From JAGTVG01 sp964389805 (lineage in GTDB: Bacteria; Bacteroidota; Bacteroidia; Cytophagales; Cyclobacteriaceae), in assembly GCA_964389805.1 (NCBI GenBank), contig CAYMFU010000043.1, positions 1 to 41,892 of the forward strand: a stretch of 41,892 bases of DNA, read 5' to 3'. The notes below the pieces were generated by a model. The model did not search any database. It was not told where the DNA came from and saw nothing but the letters and a program-made list of their open reading frames with translations. Shown here in pieces: positions 36,001 through 41,892 of the stretch. A program made the position numbers and the translations under genes. The first letter of the stretch is position 1; every line of letters starts with the position of its first letter.

Positions 36001-36360
36001 GAAAATGGGCAGAAAGTTCAGAATCAAACTATGGTTGAGGTCAACACACTTTGGTTTGGGAACACTTTTGCCATCAATGGAGCAAATGAATGGGTGACTT
36101 TTGATGCAACAACCTTCAGGTTGAGAGAATTGAGTTTGGCTTATGAATTCCCTAAAAAATTAATTGAATCAACTCCTTTTGGATCAATAAGCCTATCGGT
36201 AGTCGGACGAAATTTATGGTTTTCAGCACCCAACTTTCCGAAGTCATTGAATTTTGATCCGGAGATCAATCAGTTTGGCTCAACAAATACACAGGGTATT
36301 GAATATGGAGCAACTCCATCAGTACGTAGATTCGCATTTAACTTGAGAGTATCCTTCTAA
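33091..36360 (+). CDS. SusC/RagA-family TonB-dependent outer-membrane transporter
   Basis: From ATG 33091 the protein has 1089 residues. A signal peptide (MRNFLRISMTLFAILILQVTYAQ) is followed by a carboxypeptidase-regulatory-like domain (about 25-105, VTGKVTASEDGSPIPGVNV and FDGNYRLDVPA), the TonB box region (LSEVVVTAVG), the plug (LQGKIPGVDISGSSGAPG, FVVDGIPYNN) and a 22-strand-type barrel ending with FNLRVSF, a terminal Phe as in barrel proteins. With SusD it imports large nutrients, mostly glycans or peptides, using TonB energy. It leads a four-gene operon with spacings of 12-20 bases. Substrate cannot be inferred from this window, as no degradative enzyme is in the operon. Confidence 0.95.
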   Translation: MRNFLRISMTLFAILILQVTYAQETVVTGKVTASEDGSPIPGVNVFVEGTTSGTVTDFDGNYRLDVPASGGVLVFRFIGLTTVEEDIGSRSVIDVSMDYESTQLSEVVVTAVGIERSSRALGYSIEQVDNEDVAQVSEPDVLRALQGKIPGVDISGSSGAPGSATRILIRGNSSLLGSNQPLFVVDGIPYNNSEFRTFNQLGDGTAYSSRIADIDPNNIASMTVLKGAAAAALYGSRAANGVILITTKTGSAKASRKKLEMTFSSSYAFEQISNLPEFQNSYGTGTNFGYQQANGSWGAPFIGAKDYASVDSITHWYSGRPGMSEFDGVMVPYQAYPDNVKDLFQTGQMFDNSLNITAGNERSVLSVTATYTKNDGYVPNTSFDRFILSAGGNTELENGFIIGANLSYTNTQQKAIQSGVGSLGANNQSAFARALFLGRNWDVQGQPYQNPVDNGSEFMVGRGQADNPYWSYENAGGETTVSRIAAQISLAYDITDWFNLSYKLGFNTYSQFNKDFIRPGSTGAQGIGRVTTDDILFSELESNLIATFTKDINEDFSFRGIIGQNINQRTLDRQAVQGTQYVVFDIDQLDNTNNVIPYGSQLPANEPVGHQQRRLMGLFFDLNFGYKNWAFLTLTGRNDWSSTLPKGANSFFYPAITGSVVLTDALGMNSSALPFLKLRAGWSQVGNDTAPYQLQPVYFINTVLVTSPSPTAQLPITPSGGQTVPGATLENTERDPLLKPERTSEFEAGIESQWVNGRIKLDVTYYNRRSFDQIANLTLPDESGFTSFFTNFGVISNEGVEIGLGLTPVRSGSGFTWDIYGTFTHNKNVVEELTEGVEEIQLRQQFFAGGASAVLRPGEEYGLLKGTVNDRDQDGNLLIDPANGQMIQALEEEIIGNPNPDFIAGLINTFTFKGFTLNAVFDWRQGGDLFSNTIESLLGRGVLAETEDREINKVIPGVYGDPNTHEPIRTENGQKVQNQTMVEVNTLWFGNTFAINGANEWVTFDATTFRLRELSLAYEFPKKLIESTPFGSISLSVVGRNLWFSAPNFPKSLNFDPEINQFGSTNTQGIEYGATPSVRRFAFNLRVSF

Positions 36361-36376
36361 GAAAAAATTTAGAAAA

Positions 36377-37996
36377 ATGAAAAATATACGAAAATTAATA
36401 TACACGTTATTTATTGGGTTATTGGTGATACTGTCAGGATGTTCTGAATGGTTAGACATTAACGAAGATCCAAATAATCCAACCGATGTGCCATTGAACC
36501 AATTAATGGTATCTGCACAAGTTAACCTGGCCGGTGCTGTAGGTGCTTCTGTGGGTGGTTTAGGCGACTTCACAAGCTTGTACACACATTATACTGTACA
36601 GCGGGGCACCAGCCAGAATGATTATGCATTCAATGGGAATGATTTTGGTGTGACTACTCCCTGGGCATTAATATATCCCTGGGCACTAACTGACATAAAG
36701 AAGATGATTGAAAAGGGAATAGAAAATGAATCATGGCATTATGTTGGTGTTGGTCAGATCATGAAAGCTTATCTCTACAGTGTATTAGTAGATCTTTATG
36801 GCGAGGTACCTTATTATGATGCCAATAAAGGTTCAGAGGTACCCTATCCGACCTACGATGATGATGAGGCGGTATATCAGGAAGTCTTTAACTTGCTGGA
36901 TGAGGGGATCGCCAATTTGGCGAAATCTTCTACACTTTCTCCATTGAATGATGATATATTTTATGGTGGCGGGCCTGCTGCCATTACTAAATGGAGAAAA
37001 TTCGCGAAGACCTTGAAACTAAAACTATATAATCAAACCAGGTTGGTTTGGGATAATAGTTCGGAGATAAATGCATTGTTATCCGGTAATGACCTCATAG
37101 ATGAAGGAGAAGATTTCGAATTTCAATATGGAGGAAGCATAGCGCCTGACAACAGAAATCCAGCTTATACTCAGGATTATACGCCTGGTGGGGCTTATAA
37201 TAATTGTAGCCCATATTTTTCTGAGATAATGAAGGGAATTAATACGTTTTTCCCTGAAAACATATATCTGGGAATAATTGATCCAAGGGTGCCCTATTAT
37301 TTTTATAATCAATTGGCCCCTGGTGAAGCAGCAGAAAATCCAACTGCATATAGAAATGGAGATTTTGTATCAATTTACATGTTCTCTTATAATATAGATC
37401 CAAATGAAGGCTTTGACCAGGCCTCATCACAAACCATACAGGGATTGTATCCTATAGGTGGCAGGTATGATTTTGGGACAGGTGGCCCTGCTAATTTTAA
37501 TGGAGTAGGGGATGTGCCACAGAGGATCCTGACTTATTTTCAAAGAAAATACATTGAGGCTGAATTAGCTTTAACCGGAGTTTCGAATGGGAATGCCAGG
37601 AATGCATTTGAGGATGCGATGCAGTCATCATTTGATAAGGTTAATGAAATCGCTGCAAACGCAGGCGTCCCGTCGATCTCATCGACAGCTATCGATGCCT
37701 ATATGACTGCAGTACTTACACGCTATGATGCAGCTGATAATGATGGGAAACTGGAGCATATTATAACACAAAAGTGGATTGCAAGTTATGGATACGCGAT
37801 AGATCCATATAATGATTACAGAAGAACAGGATATCCGGTCTTACATGATGGTAATACTGATGATCTGAATGTAACCGTAAGGACCAGGGAATACGCTTTA
37901 TCCTTTCCTTGGGTAAGTACTAATTTGGAAGTTAACCCAAATTCGCCTTCACAAAAACTTGTGAATTCTTGTCGCATTTTCTGGGATGCTAACTAA
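36377..37996 (+). CDS. SusD/RagB-family outer-membrane lipoprotein
   Basis: The 539-residue lipoprotein has a signal peptide ending at ILSGCSEWLDINEDPN, the usual opening of SusD proteins. The helical tetratricopeptide-like body includes WRKFAKTLKLKLYNQTRL, a typical SusD segment (the conserved RxxAxxLKxRLY-type helix), and it closes with an aromatic/acidic segment ending in FWDAN. It resembles the SusD-like_2 subgroup more than the starch SusD, judging from the early LNQLMVSAQVNLAG. It caps the SusC barrel and binds the nutrient. It follows SusC by 16 bases. Confidence 0.93.
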   Translation: MKNIRKLIYTLFIGLLVILSGCSEWLDINEDPNNPTDVPLNQLMVSAQVNLAGAVGASVGGLGDFTSLYTHYTVQRGTSQNDYAFNGNDFGVTTPWALIYPWALTDIKKMIEKGIENESWHYVGVGQIMKAYLYSVLVDLYGEVPYYDANKGSEVPYPTYDDDEAVYQEVFNLLDEGIANLAKSSTLSPLNDDIFYGGGPAAITKWRKFAKTLKLKLYNQTRLVWDNSSEINALLSGNDLIDEGEDFEFQYGGSIAPDNRNPAYTQDYTPGGAYNNCSPYFSEIMKGINTFFPENIYLGIIDPRVPYYFYNQLAPGEAAENPTAYRNGDFVSIYMFSYNIDPNEGFDQASSQTIQGLYPIGGRYDFGTGGPANFNGVGDVPQRILTYFQRKYIEAELALTGVSNGNARNAFEDAMQSSFDKVNEIAANAGVPSISSTAIDAYMTAVLTRYDAADNDGKLEHIITQKWIASYGYAIDPYNDYRRTGYPVLHDGNTDDLNVTVRTREYALSFPWVSTNLEVNPNSPSQKLVNSCRIFWDAN

Positions 37997-38008
37997 AATT
38001 AAAGAACA

Positions 38009-38923
38009 ATGAAAAATACAATCAAATATAGTTTTCTGATATTCATTTTATGGGGATTATTAATCAGTTGTGAGGATCCTGATGCTATCAGATTACCAGA
38101 ATTCAAGGACGCAGTTAATGTAAGGGTAGTTATCGATCCTGATTATACTTTTCTTGATTTCGAGGATCTTTCAAATGCAAAATTTGTTTTTGATGCATAT
38201 ACTGAAAATACAGATCTGCGATCTGCTATATTCTATATGTCGTATTATGATTTAAGTGAAGACAGTATATATAATGAGGTTCCTGTAGAGTTTACAGATT
38301 TTCCTACACAACATTATGAGTATACTTCTCAGGAACTCGCTGAAATCTTTAATCTTCCTGGGGGAATTGATCACCTGGATGGTGGGGATTTATTTAATTT
38401 CAGAACAGAAGCTGTTGCATCTGATGGATTGACTTATCCGGATACCGTCTTGCAAGGGCTTCCTCAGGAAACACTGAATGTTACGCCAAATATTATAAAT
38501 GCAGCAGCTACTACTAGTTTTACTATAGCTTTCAATACGTTTGTTGGTTGTCCTTCCAGTTTGGAAGGTACCTATTCCACGGTGGTAAACGGGACATCAA
38601 CGGATGATTGTTGTGGTACAATTCCAGCTGTAGATCTTGAGAGTACTGTTACATTTACAAGGACAGGACCAACAAATTATGCATTGACTAATTTTGCTGC
38701 TGGAGCTTATTCTTTCTGGTATTGTGATGCATATGGTCTTTGTGCAGATACTTTTGATGGATTAGGTGCTCAGATATTGGATATTTGTGGAAATGTGCAG
38801 TTGACGGCAGGATATTGGGGCAGTGCAGGCGCCGGAACCGTTGACCCTAACACAGGTGTAATTACCATTGATTGGCAAAATGCTTTTGGTGATCAGGGTA
38901 CTACAGTGTATACACCCCAGTAG
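38009..38923 (+). CDS. SusE/F-position lipoprotein with shared C-terminal domain
   Basis: The 304-residue protein has a lipoprotein signal ending at LLISCEDPD. The N-terminal part (about 25-165) looks like an immunoglobulin-like or SusE-type beta domain. The C-terminal part (about 183-304) starts at VGCPSSLEGTYSTV, has GTSTDDCCGTIPAVD, and ends FGDQGTTVYTPQ. It aligns with the C-terminal domain of the next gene. Cys residues (VGCPSS, DDCCG, YCDAYGLC, DICG) may form disulfides. It lies 12 bases after SusD. A surface ligand-binding role is inferred from position. It may belong to the DUF5012-like Sus-associated lipoproteins, but I am not certain. Confidence 0.83.
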   Translation: MKNTIKYSFLIFILWGLLISCEDPDAIRLPEFKDAVNVRVVIDPDYTFLDFEDLSNAKFVFDAYTENTDLRSAIFYMSYYDLSEDSIYNEVPVEFTDFPTQHYEYTSQELAEIFNLPGGIDHLDGGDLFNFRTEAVASDGLTYPDTVLQGLPQETLNVTPNIINAAATTSFTIAFNTFVGCPSSLEGTYSTVVNGTSTDDCCGTIPAVDLESTVTFTRTGPTNYALTNFAAGAYSFWYCDAYGLCADTFDGLGAQILDICGNVQLTAGYWGSAGAGTVDPNTGVITIDWQNAFGDQGTTVYTPQ

Positions 38924-38943
38924 TTTTTGAAATTTTTAACTTA

Positions 38944-39771
38944 ATGAGAAATACAATGAAGAATACAATTTCATTTTTATTGATATTAATTCTGGGGATT
39001 GTGCTGAATGCCTGTGTAGATGACTACCAGGATGCCAATCCCCCTCGATTGCTGGACGCACCAGCAGTTTCTTCAGTAACCGCAACGGATGACCTGATTT
39101 TCGATGGACAAAGTACGCAGATTACCATTGTGGTTGTGGATTGTCCCGCAGGGATCGATTCTGTTGCCTATGAGATTGCAGATGAAAATGGAGATCCCAT
39201 AGGTACTGTAACCATTGATAACCTGGATGAAATGCGAGGCCAGACCAAAGGTGATATAGTTGCGACTTATAACTCAATTGCGAAAACCGCAGCAGAGGTG
39301 ACATTGACTTTTACAGTTTATGACCTCCAGGAAAGAGAGGGGGAGGAAATAAGGAAATCATCAGTTCCACAAAGTGCGGAAGTAAGCGTGGTCTGTGCAT
39401 CTGATCTCGCAGGAACCTATAATGCCGTTTCTGGTGGGACATCAACTGATGGCGGAGCCGCTGTTAATCCTGCAGTAGACATACAGTCAGTAATTACCTT
39501 AACGGCTACCAGTACGCCTGGAGAATATACCATAGATAAATCTACCGGTAAGGTCTTTGACGCATGGTATCTTGGTGTATATTACGGAGATCCGACTGAT
39601 GTAGCAGGAGTTTTAAAAGATGCATGTGGAAGCATTACCCTGGATTCTTACGAAGGTCCATGGGATGAAGGGATTATTGAGTCAAGCGGATCAATTGATG
39701 GCGGGGTAATTACCTTTACTGCAATGAATGAGTTCGGGGATGAATGGACTGTCGTTCTGACACCACAATAA
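38944..39771 (+). CDS. Second SusCD-associated lipoprotein with shared C-terminal domain
   Basis: The 275-residue lipoprotein has a signal ending at LNACVDDYQ. The N-terminal domain (about 30-145) is a predicted beta sandwich (VSSVTATDDLIFDGQSTQIT). The C-terminal domain (about 149-275) begins CASDLAGTYNAVSGGTSTDG and ends FGDEWTVVLTPQ, matching the preceding protein, including the final TPQ. The ATG at 38944 may be preceded by none better; a second start at residue 5 (MKNTIS) is possible. It follows the previous gene by 20 bases and is the last gene before the terminator at 39789. Confidence 0.83.
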   Translation: MRNTMKNTISFLLILILGIVLNACVDDYQDANPPRLLDAPAVSSVTATDDLIFDGQSTQITIVVVDCPAGIDSVAYEIADENGDPIGTVTIDNLDEMRGQTKGDIVATYNSIAKTAAEVTLTFTVYDLQEREGEEIRKSSVPQSAEVSVVCASDLAGTYNAVSGGTSTDGGAAVNPAVDIQSVITLTATSTPGEYTIDKSTGKVFDAWYLGVYYGDPTDVAGVLKDACGSITLDSYEGPWDEGIIESSGSIDGGVITFTAMNEFGDEWTVVLTPQ

Positions 39772-39788
39772 ATCTTATTAAATGAATG

Positions 39789-39822
39789 AAAAGCAGTTTC
39801 CCCATGGGGAGACTGCTTTTTT
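39789..39822 (+). terminator. Rho-independent terminator of the SusCD operon
   Basis: AAAAGCAGT at 39789-39797 and ACTGCTTTT at 39812-39820 form the outer stem, extended by a TT/AG step and CCCC-AT-GGGG, followed by a run of T. The stem is about 15 pairs with a two-base turn. It ends the four-gene operon 17 bases after the last stop codon. Confidence 0.88.
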
Positions 39823-39834
39823 ATTCATTATACT

Positions 39835-40536
39835 ATGAAAGGCATTATTTTACTCCTATTCAGCCTTTCCTTTCATCAAGTGATAGGACAGGGTATAAGT
39901 TCAATAGTCGATAATTCTACTAATCCGGGTAAGGTATTGATGGAATTTGATAACCGCTCTCCGCTGATAGCAGGTAGTTTCTACCTGTTCAATGATTGGC
40001 AGAAAGGTGAATTAATATTAAATTCCGGTGCATCCATCCGGGAGCAATGGTTGAATTACGATGTTGAGTATGATCTGCTTGAAGTAAAATTGGAGAATGA
40101 TGTGAAGGTAGTTCCATTGATTATGCTAAAGGAATTCTTTATAAATGGGATTGAAAGCGATATTGCATTTTACCAGCCGTGTGATAATTATTTCTATGAA
40201 CAAAAGGTGCCTTTGGCTGGATTATGTGAGGTTAGGGAATCAGATTATTATGGATTGATATTACGATTTGTGACAGACATAAAGGAATCTACATATATTC
40301 CTGCCTTTGACATGGGGAATAAGGAAGATGAATTGATTGTACGAAAAAAGTTGTTTCTAACGAAGGGGGATATGGCCATCGAGATACCTCAAAAAAAACA
40401 ATCCTTTATTCAACTGTATCCTGATAGGATTGATGATTTATCCTCTTTTATTAAAGAGCGTAAGCTAAATCATCGAAATGAGACCGATCTTCTGATTATT
40501 CTGGATTTTTTGAATGAATACCCGGCTTCTCAATAG
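39835..40536 (+). CDS. Hypothetical secreted protein
   Basis: The 233-residue protein starts MKGIILLLFSLSFHQVIGQG, a Sec signal peptide probably cut after Q or G near residue 19. The mature part is rich in charged and aromatic residues with no membrane span (FDNRSPLIAGSFYLFNDW, LAGLCEVRESDYYGL). I recognise no domain. Its ATG is only 12 bases after the terminator of the preceding operon, which leaves no room for a promoter of the Bacteroidota type between them, so expression probably depends on read-through or an element inside the hairpin. It could relate to the SusCD system by position only. Confidence 0.75.
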   Translation: MKGIILLLFSLSFHQVIGQGISSIVDNSTNPGKVLMEFDNRSPLIAGSFYLFNDWQKGELILNSGASIREQWLNYDVEYDLLEVKLENDVKVVPLIMLKEFFINGIESDIAFYQPCDNYFYEQKVPLAGLCEVRESDYYGLILRFVTDIKESTYIPAFDMGNKEDELIVRKKLFLTKGDMAIEIPQKKQSFIQLYPDRIDDLSSFIKERKLNHRNETDLLIILDFLNEYPASQ

Positions 40537-41060
40537 TTATTCCTGTTATAAATAGTAATCCTTATTGTTTAAATAAAATTTGTCTCTTATTTGACAAAAA
40601 AGATGACAATTTTACAAAATATATAAATATAGTTATACGTAAACATGAAAAAATTATATATATCATAATACTTTCAAAGCCTCCCTATTGCCAGTAGATA
40701 TGTTATTTAATCATAATAAATAAATTAATCTACTAATTATTTATAAAAGTTAAATTAATGCCTGAAACACGACATATCAAATTCATAAAATAGTTAACTT
40801 ATATTATAAATATAATATCTATTATTAATATTATTTGAATCTATTGATTATAGGGACTGATGTGAATCAGAAATGATGAAATATTAAATATTTCTTACCT
40901 GTGTAAGATATGTCAAAAATATTTCTTAAAAAATGTTAAATTATGCTTAAATTCGTTTCGTAATAAGTGTTATAAATACATTTTTTAAACTATCAGGTAA
41001 TTCGTAAGAATATTTTTTTAGCTGTACTTTTAGGTACCTGATAACTTAATATATATATAT
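40537..41060. other. AT-rich non-coding stretch
   Basis: About 520 bases of very AT-rich sequence contain no credible gene on either strand. The only structure I see is a perfect 9-base inverted repeat, TATCAGGTA at 40991-40999 and TACCTGATA at 41035-41043, with a 35-base interval, and simple AT runs at 41049-41060. It may be a remnant of deleted genes. Confidence 0.5.
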
Positions 41061-41084
41061 AAAAGCCGGGGAAACCCGGCTTTT
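41061..41084. terminator. Bidirectional terminator
   Basis: AAAAGCCGGG at 41061-41070 pairs with CCCGGCTTTT at 41075-41084 around a GAAA tetraloop. On the minus strand it follows the stop of the 41120-41611 gene by 36 bases; on the plus strand it could end any transcript from the 39835 gene. A-runs and T-runs flank both sides. Confidence 0.85.
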
Positions 41085-41119
41085 ATATTTTGACAAATCA
41101 AGATTAAAATGTTTTAAAA

Positions 41120-41611
41120 TTATTGGGGGATTGAGTTAAAGGTACCGTTACACATGCTCCTCAGTATTTGGAATTCCGCATTTGTGATTGTCCCGGCTAA
41201 TTGGGTGGGCTTGCTTATCCCTATATTAATTTCACCACTGGACGCAGTAAAAGATGAATTCCCGTTAATGAAATCAACCAGTACTTCGGATGCAAGGTCA
41301 TTGCCCAATTGAGGTACTATCGTATATGTACCTGGTTCAATAAAGATCTCACTGGGACTTGCATTTGGAATAGATAGCCGGATGAATACATCATTTGATT
41401 CCTTCAGGTAAACAATAACAATTCCGTTACTTCCCCTGGGTTCTAGTTCAAACGATGCGTTTCCTTCTAACGTTTCTTCAAAATCTCCAGTAAATTCAGC
41501 ATCAAACAATCCGGTCGGATCAGGATTGTCATTTGTGCAAGCAAAGAGAAAAGGGATCAGGAAAAGAAGTATTCCGCTTTTTCTTGTGTACTCTCTAATT
41601 ATTTTCAACAT
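41120..41611 (-). CDS. Small hypothetical lipoprotein
   Basis: The 163-residue protein starts MLKIIREYTRKSGILLFLIPFLFAC, a lipoprotein signal with lipobox LFAC. The mature part is acidic, beta-rich and Cys-poor except for a single Cys near the end (SMCNGTFNSIPQ). No named domain is recognised. A full promoter match lies upstream and a hairpin terminator downstream, so it is probably a single-gene transcript. Confidence 0.8.
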   Translation of the reverse strand: MLKIIREYTRKSGILLFLIPFLFACTNDNPDPTGLFDAEFTGDFEETLEGNASFELEPRGSNGIVIVYLKESNDVFIRLSIPNASPSEIFIEPGTYTIVPQLGNDLASEVLVDFINGNSSFTASSGEINIGISKPTQLAGTITNAEFQILRSMCNGTFNSIPQ

Positions 41612-41632
41612 AATTTTCCTTTATTTTGATAG

Positions 41633-41662
41633 CAAATGTATTAAAAGTTAAACACAATCAAA
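41633..41662 (-). promoter_or_regulatory. Promoter of the small lipoprotein gene
   Basis: On the minus strand TTTG (41659-41662) is followed after 18 bases by TACATTTG (41633-41640), a full match to TTTG/TAnnTTTG. Transcription should begin near 41626, about 15 bases before the ATG at 41611. Confidence 0.6.
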
Positions 41663-41681
41663 GAATTGGTGGGATATAAAG

Positions 41682-41720
41682 AATCCCGCTTGCCTGCGGA
41701 AGGCAGGCCAAAGCGGGATT
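41682..41720. repeat. REP-like palindrome
   Basis: AATCCCGCTT (41682-41691) pairs with AAGCGGGATT (41711-41720), and GCCTGC (41692-41697) pairs with GCAGGC (41703-41708), forming a long hairpin. The arms' TCCCGC/GCGGGA ends also occur in the palindrome inside the RNase P RNA gene at 8445-8461. It lies upstream of the 41120-41611 gene. The rest of the window to 41892 is AT-rich with no gene seen. Confidence 0.7.
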
Positions 41721-41892
41721 TAATGTTTTGTGATCAGATTTTGGCAGCCAGAAGGAATAAATCCTTCAATTAACGTCTCAATCAAATATACATAATTACT
41801 TTGTGAATTGTTCATTTTTAATTTTTAATATTGAGAAAATTGCAATTATTTTATGTTTATATTAATAAATATGAAATATATTTAAATCAACA

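Noticed and set aside
1..41892. tRNA or tmRNA genes
   Set aside because: I scanned the intergenic regions for T-arm consensus and CCA-type ends and saw no convincing candidate; a covariance search would be decisive.

Overview
The window reads as a chromosomal segment of a Bacteroidota bacterium, most likely of the Cytophagales type (inference from gene content, not from a marker phylogeny). The evidence is a SusC/SusD outer-membrane transport pair, many lipoproteins with a Cys lipobox, a DUF2027-Smr protein, a divergent tamB/tsaD pair, weak or absent Shine-Dalgarno sequences, and several promoters of the Bacteroidota form TTTG-N18-21-TAnnTTTG. Base composition is AT-rich throughout. I saw no rRNA, tRNA, CRISPR array, transposase or phage gene.

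Layout. 1-6.7 kb: an edge fragment of an unrecognised gene, a lipoprotein, an orphan LuxE-like acyl transferase, then sugar genes. These are a mannonate dehydratase with a twin-arginine signal, a GH5 glycosidase, a convergent exported alpha/alpha-toroid (prenyltransferase-repeat) lipoprotein and a Gfo/Idh/MocA oxidoreductase. 6.8-16 kb: a 44-residue lipoprotein missed by length cut-offs, then a minus-strand run read from high to low coordinates: tamB, photolyase, DUF2027-Smr, a small conserved-looking protein, RNase P RNA, and an NtrC-type response regulator without a DNA-binding domain. 16-19 kb: tsaD, smpB, an NlpC/P60 peptidase and an HNH nuclease, the last three packed with TAATG overlaps. 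19-28.7 kb: a NupG-type transporter, a second Gfo/Idh oxidoreductase, a Tat-signalled aldo/keto reductase, a NagB/PIG-L fusion, a pirin, a head-GIN (DUF2807) lipoprotein, a lipid kinase and a non-canonical Lgt-family membrane protein.

28.7-39.8 kb is the most distinctive part. A two-component system (beta-propeller/Y_Y_Y sensor kinase plus a LuxR-type regulator) lies directly upstream of a four-gene operon: SusC-like TonB-dependent transporter, SusD-like lipoprotein, and two lipoproteins that share a C-terminal domain. A C-run/A/G-run motif of the form ATACyCyAAAwTGGGGGA recurs in the intergenic regions in front of both the kinase and the SusC gene. This suggests that the regulator controls both its own operon and the transporter. 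No degradative enzyme is encoded within this cluster. The end of the window holds a secreted protein placed right behind a strong terminator, about 0.5 kb of very AT-rich non-coding DNA, a small lipoprotein with a well-matched promoter, and a REP-like palindrome whose ends match a palindrome found inside the RNase P RNA gene.
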